A DNA stretch of 7,594 bases, taken from Desulfonatronospira sp. Its GTDB lineage: Bacteria; Desulfobacterota; Desulfovibrionia; Desulfovibrionales; Desulfonatronovibrionaceae. Under the pieces are notes generated by a model. The model was not told where the DNA came from. It saw only the letters and a list, made by a program, of their open reading frames with translations, and did not search any database. A program made the translations under genes and the position numbers. Of this stretch, positions 6,195 through 7,594 are shown in pieces; within the stretch, counting starts at the first letter, position 1; each line of letters opens with the position of its first letter. Where the stretch lies: NCBI GenBank assembly GCA_007127015.1, contig SLAE01000200.1, forward strand, positions 1 to 7,594. The letters are read 5' to 3'.

Positions 6195-6824
6195 TTGAAC
6201 TTTGGAACAAATTACAATGCGCAGGGACCATTTCGCTCTGCCCGGGAGATTGTCCTGGCCTCGGCATCTCCACGCAGGCAGATGCTTTTGGCCTCTCTTG
6301 GCATTGATTTTCTAGTGGAGCCGGCTGATTTCAAAGAGCCGCAGCAGGAATCCGGCCAGAATCCGGAAGAATACGCTATGGCCCTGGCCCATGAAAAATG
6401 CCGGCTGGTGGCTGAGAAAAAATCAAGAGCAATAGTTTTGGGAGCGGATACGATTGTAGTCTTGGATGGAAAAGTCATGGGCAAGCCTGATTCAGCAGAG
6501 CATGCCCTGAAAATGCTCACCCGTCTGCAGGGAAAATTGCACTCGGTGATCACCGCGGTAAGCATAATCTGTGCTGAAGATGGTGTTGCGCAAAGCTTCA
6601 GAGTAAGAACAAGGGTGAAAATGTCTTCCGCTGGCAGGGATGTGCTTCTGGCATATATCTCAACCGGAGAACCTCAGGATAAGGCCGGAGCATACGCCAT
6701 TCAGGGACAGGGTGCTTTTCTTGTTGAGGAGATCGATGGGTCCTACACCAATGTGGTTGGACTTCCCTTGAACCAGGTATTGAGAGCCTTGCTTGAGCTT
6801 AAGGCTGTCAGGATGTCAGGATGA
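6195..6824 (+). CDS. maf: Maf family nucleoside triphosphate pyrophosphatase (YhdE-like)
   Basis: Maf proteins hydrolyse nucleoside triphosphates to monophosphate and pyrophosphate and are linked to septum inhibition and to clearing modified nucleotides. The 209 residues show LASASPRR (21-28), GADTIV (83-88), GKP (96-98), DKAGAYAIQGQG (162-173) and GSYTNVVGLPL (182-192). The DKAGAYAIQG form resembles the YhdE subgroup (dTTP and UTP) rather than YceF (7-methyl-GTP). The start is TTG: an in-frame stop lies at 6174-6176, no ATG or GTG follows before the conserved core, and the next ATG (residue 30) would remove the substrate loop. The N-terminal extension of about 18 residues with GPF is a pattern I associate with Desulfovibrio Maf proteins. 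The ribosome site is poor (GGGAC at 6183-6187), implying modest expression. pgpA follows after 7 bases, so the two form an operon. Confidence 0.95.
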   Translation: MNFGTNYNAQGPFRSAREIVLASASPRRQMLLASLGIDFLVEPADFKEPQQESGQNPEEYAMALAHEKCRLVAEKKSRAIVLGADTIVVLDGKVMGKPDSAEHALKMLTRLQGKLHSVITAVSIICAEDGVAQSFRVRTRVKMSSAGRDVLLAYISTGEPQDKAGAYAIQGQGAFLVEEIDGSYTNVVGLPLNQVLRALLELKAVRMSG

Positions 6825-6831
6825 ACCAGGC

Positions 6832-7329
6832 ATGAAGCCGGTTGAAAATCACAGCATCTTCTGGACGAACGTGGCCACATTGGGCCCTATTGGTTATCTG
6901 CCCGCCGCTCCTGGAACCTGGGGATCATTTGCGGCTGTGGTTGCGGCTCCATGGCTGTTTATTCCCTTCAGTTTCTTCAGCAAAATGCTCATCCTCACCG
7001 GAATTTTTTTTCTTGGTGCCTGGGCCTGTACCGCAGCCGAAAAAAAGTTTGGCCGCAAGGATCCCGGGCAGGCTGTCGTGGACGAAGTCCTGGGTCAATG
7101 GGTGACTTTTTTATTTCTGGCCGCTGCCAAGCTTCCATACCTGGTGCTGGGCTTTTTTCTGTTCAGGCTGTTTGATATCCTGAAACCCTGGCCCATCAGA
7201 AGCTCTGAACGATGGCTGCCTGGAGGATATTCGGTCATGCTCGATGATCTGCTCGCGGGAATTTATGCGCTTGCGGCATTGATGCTTCTGGACAAACTTA
7301 TCCTGCAGGTTTACTTCCAGGGATTATAA
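6832..7329 (+). CDS. pgpA: phosphatidylglycerophosphatase A
   Basis: PgpA removes the phosphate from phosphatidylglycerophosphate to give phosphatidylglycerol at the inner membrane. The 165 residues carry the family motifs in order: GPIGYLPAAPGTWGSFAA (18-35), DPGQAVVDEVLGQW (77-90) with the acidic residues expected to bind metal, FRLFDILKPWPI (111-122) and MLDDLLAG (136-143). Hydrophobic membrane segments lie about 32-66, 90-113 and 142-160. Length is close to the E. coli protein (about 170). I chose ATG 6832 rather than the in-frame TTG at 6793, because the TTG lies inside maf and would add residues without family resemblance. AGGA at 6818-6821, overlapping the end of maf, is the likely ribosome site; its 10-base spacing is rather long. 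The gene is the second of the maf-pgpA operon and converges on the protease gene at the right edge. I see no terminator after it. Confidence 0.95.
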   Translation: MKPVENHSIFWTNVATLGPIGYLPAAPGTWGSFAAVVAAPWLFIPFSFFSKMLILTGIFFLGAWACTAAEKKFGRKDPGQAVVDEVLGQWVTFLFLAAAKLPYLVLGFFLFRLFDILKPWPIRSSERWLPGGYSVMLDDLLAGIYALAALMLLDKLILQVYFQGL

Positions 7330-7427
7330 TAATTTTCTGCTCAAAGCTTCTTCGTCCTGAACCTGTTCGAGATAGCGCTTGCGATTCAGGAAAAAACTTT
7401 CCCTTTCTGATCAAGGCATATGGCTGT
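7330..7427. other. convergent intergenic segment with coding-like minus-strand frame
   Basis: Between pgpA and the protease stop codon the minus strand carries 28 open codons (7410-7327) followed by TAA at 7326-7324, which overlaps the last codons of pgpA. The translation contains FFLNRKRYLEQVQDEEAL and looks like a genuine protein tail, but it has no ATG, GTG or early TTG start. It may be a displaced C-terminus, a remnant or chance. An inverted repeat TCCTGAA/TTCAGGA (7355-7361, 7385-7391) is present without a proper T-run. Confidence 0.4.
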
Positions 7428-7440
7428 TCAGGAAAAAAAC
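7385..7440. repeat. short direct repeat TTCAGGAAAAAAC
   Basis: TTCAGGAAAAAAC at 7385-7397 recurs as TTCAGGAAAAAAAC at 7427-7440, with one more A, and 29 bases in between. The right copy contains the stop codon of the protease fragment. On the minus strand both copies read as a T-run followed by CCTGAA. This arrangement could come from a small duplication or promote slippage; it is short enough to be chance. Confidence 0.5.
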
Positions 7441-7594
7441 AAAGACAATTCTCCATTTTTCTCCAGACGTTCAAGCAGGTCCTCTACTGCTGCCTCGAGC
7501 TGTGGGTCTTTTCCCCTGATCTCATCTTCCGGGGTCTGTGCAACCATAAGATCAGGCATGGCTCCATTATGTTCCATATCCCTGCCATCCGGCA
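7428..7594 (-). CDS. C-terminal fragment of a probable S41/tricorn-type protease (5' part outside window)
   Basis: The minus strand is open from the right edge to TGA at 7430-7428, giving 54 residues. The segment MPDLMVAQTPEDEIRGKDPQ (12-31), followed by LEAAVEDLLERL, resembles the extreme C-terminus of S41 peptidases of the tricorn or C-terminal-processing type, where a PD-x-V stretch is followed by a conserved GxDPQLE-A helix. These serine proteases degrade or process proteins, often in the periplasm or as large cytoplasmic assemblies. No catalytic residues are visible because the catalytic part lies outside the window. The final residues GELSLFFS are encoded by a T-rich run and do not look conserved. 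The gene converges with pgpA. The family call rests on one short motif only. Confidence 0.6.
   Translation of the reverse strand, partial: PDGRDMEHNGAMPDLMVAQTPEDEIRGKDPQLEAAVEDLLERLEKNGELSLFFS

Noticed and set aside
7355..7391. Inverted repeat TCCTGAA/TTCAGGA after pgpA as terminator
   Set aside because: The loop is 23 bases and on the plus strand it is followed by A rather than T; on the minus strand the T-run comes before, not after, the hairpin.
1..7594. Search for CRISPR, tRNA, rRNA, insertion sequence or phage genes
   Set aside because: No regularly spaced repeats, no cloverleaf or rRNA signatures, no transposase or integrase motifs were seen.

Overview
The window reads as an ordinary chromosomal segment of a sulfate-reducing Desulfobacterota (deltaproteobacterial) type genome, most likely Desulfovibrionales. 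This is inference from protein style: an EndoQ-like/UvrD fusion, a Maf protein with the N-terminal extension I associate with that group, and a Host_attach-family protein. Base composition is moderate. I see no mobile element, CRISPR array, rRNA or tRNA.

Layout. From 1 to 3203 two genes read leftwards: a mogA/moaB-type molybdopterin adenylyltransferase with a roughly 90-residue N-terminal extension, then, 75 bp downstream, a large gene running off the left edge. That gene encodes a complete EndoQ-type PHP nuclease (residues 1 to about 415) fused to a UvrD/PcrA superfamily 1 helicase. It is probably the most interesting gene here, and it is easy to miss because its frame has no stop inside the window. 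A 336-bp AT-rich divergent intergenic region (3204-3539) separates the pair from ftsH (3540-5396, rightwards), a complete membrane AAA+ zinc metalloprotease. ftsH is convergent, with 17 bp between stop codons, with a small Host_attach (PF10116) family gene (5414-5857, leftwards).

Upstream of the Host_attach gene lie a possible heat-shock-type promoter and a leader with strong potential for RNA structure. Further right are a plausible sigma-70 promoter and a two-gene rightward operon: maf (nucleotide pyrophosphatase, TTG start) and pgpA (phosphatidylglycerophosphatase A). A leftward fragment at the right edge looks like the C-terminus of an S41/tricorn-type protease, with a short direct repeat just at its stop.

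How the genes relate. The window mixes genome maintenance (EndoQ-UvrD; Maf as house-cleaning pyrophosphatase), membrane protein quality control (FtsH), phospholipid synthesis (PgpA) and molybdenum cofactor synthesis (MogA). I see no proof of a new defence or mobile system. The candidates for something less ordinary are the nuclease-helicase fusion, the structured leader of the Host_attach gene, and the unexplained N-terminal part of the MogA-like protein.
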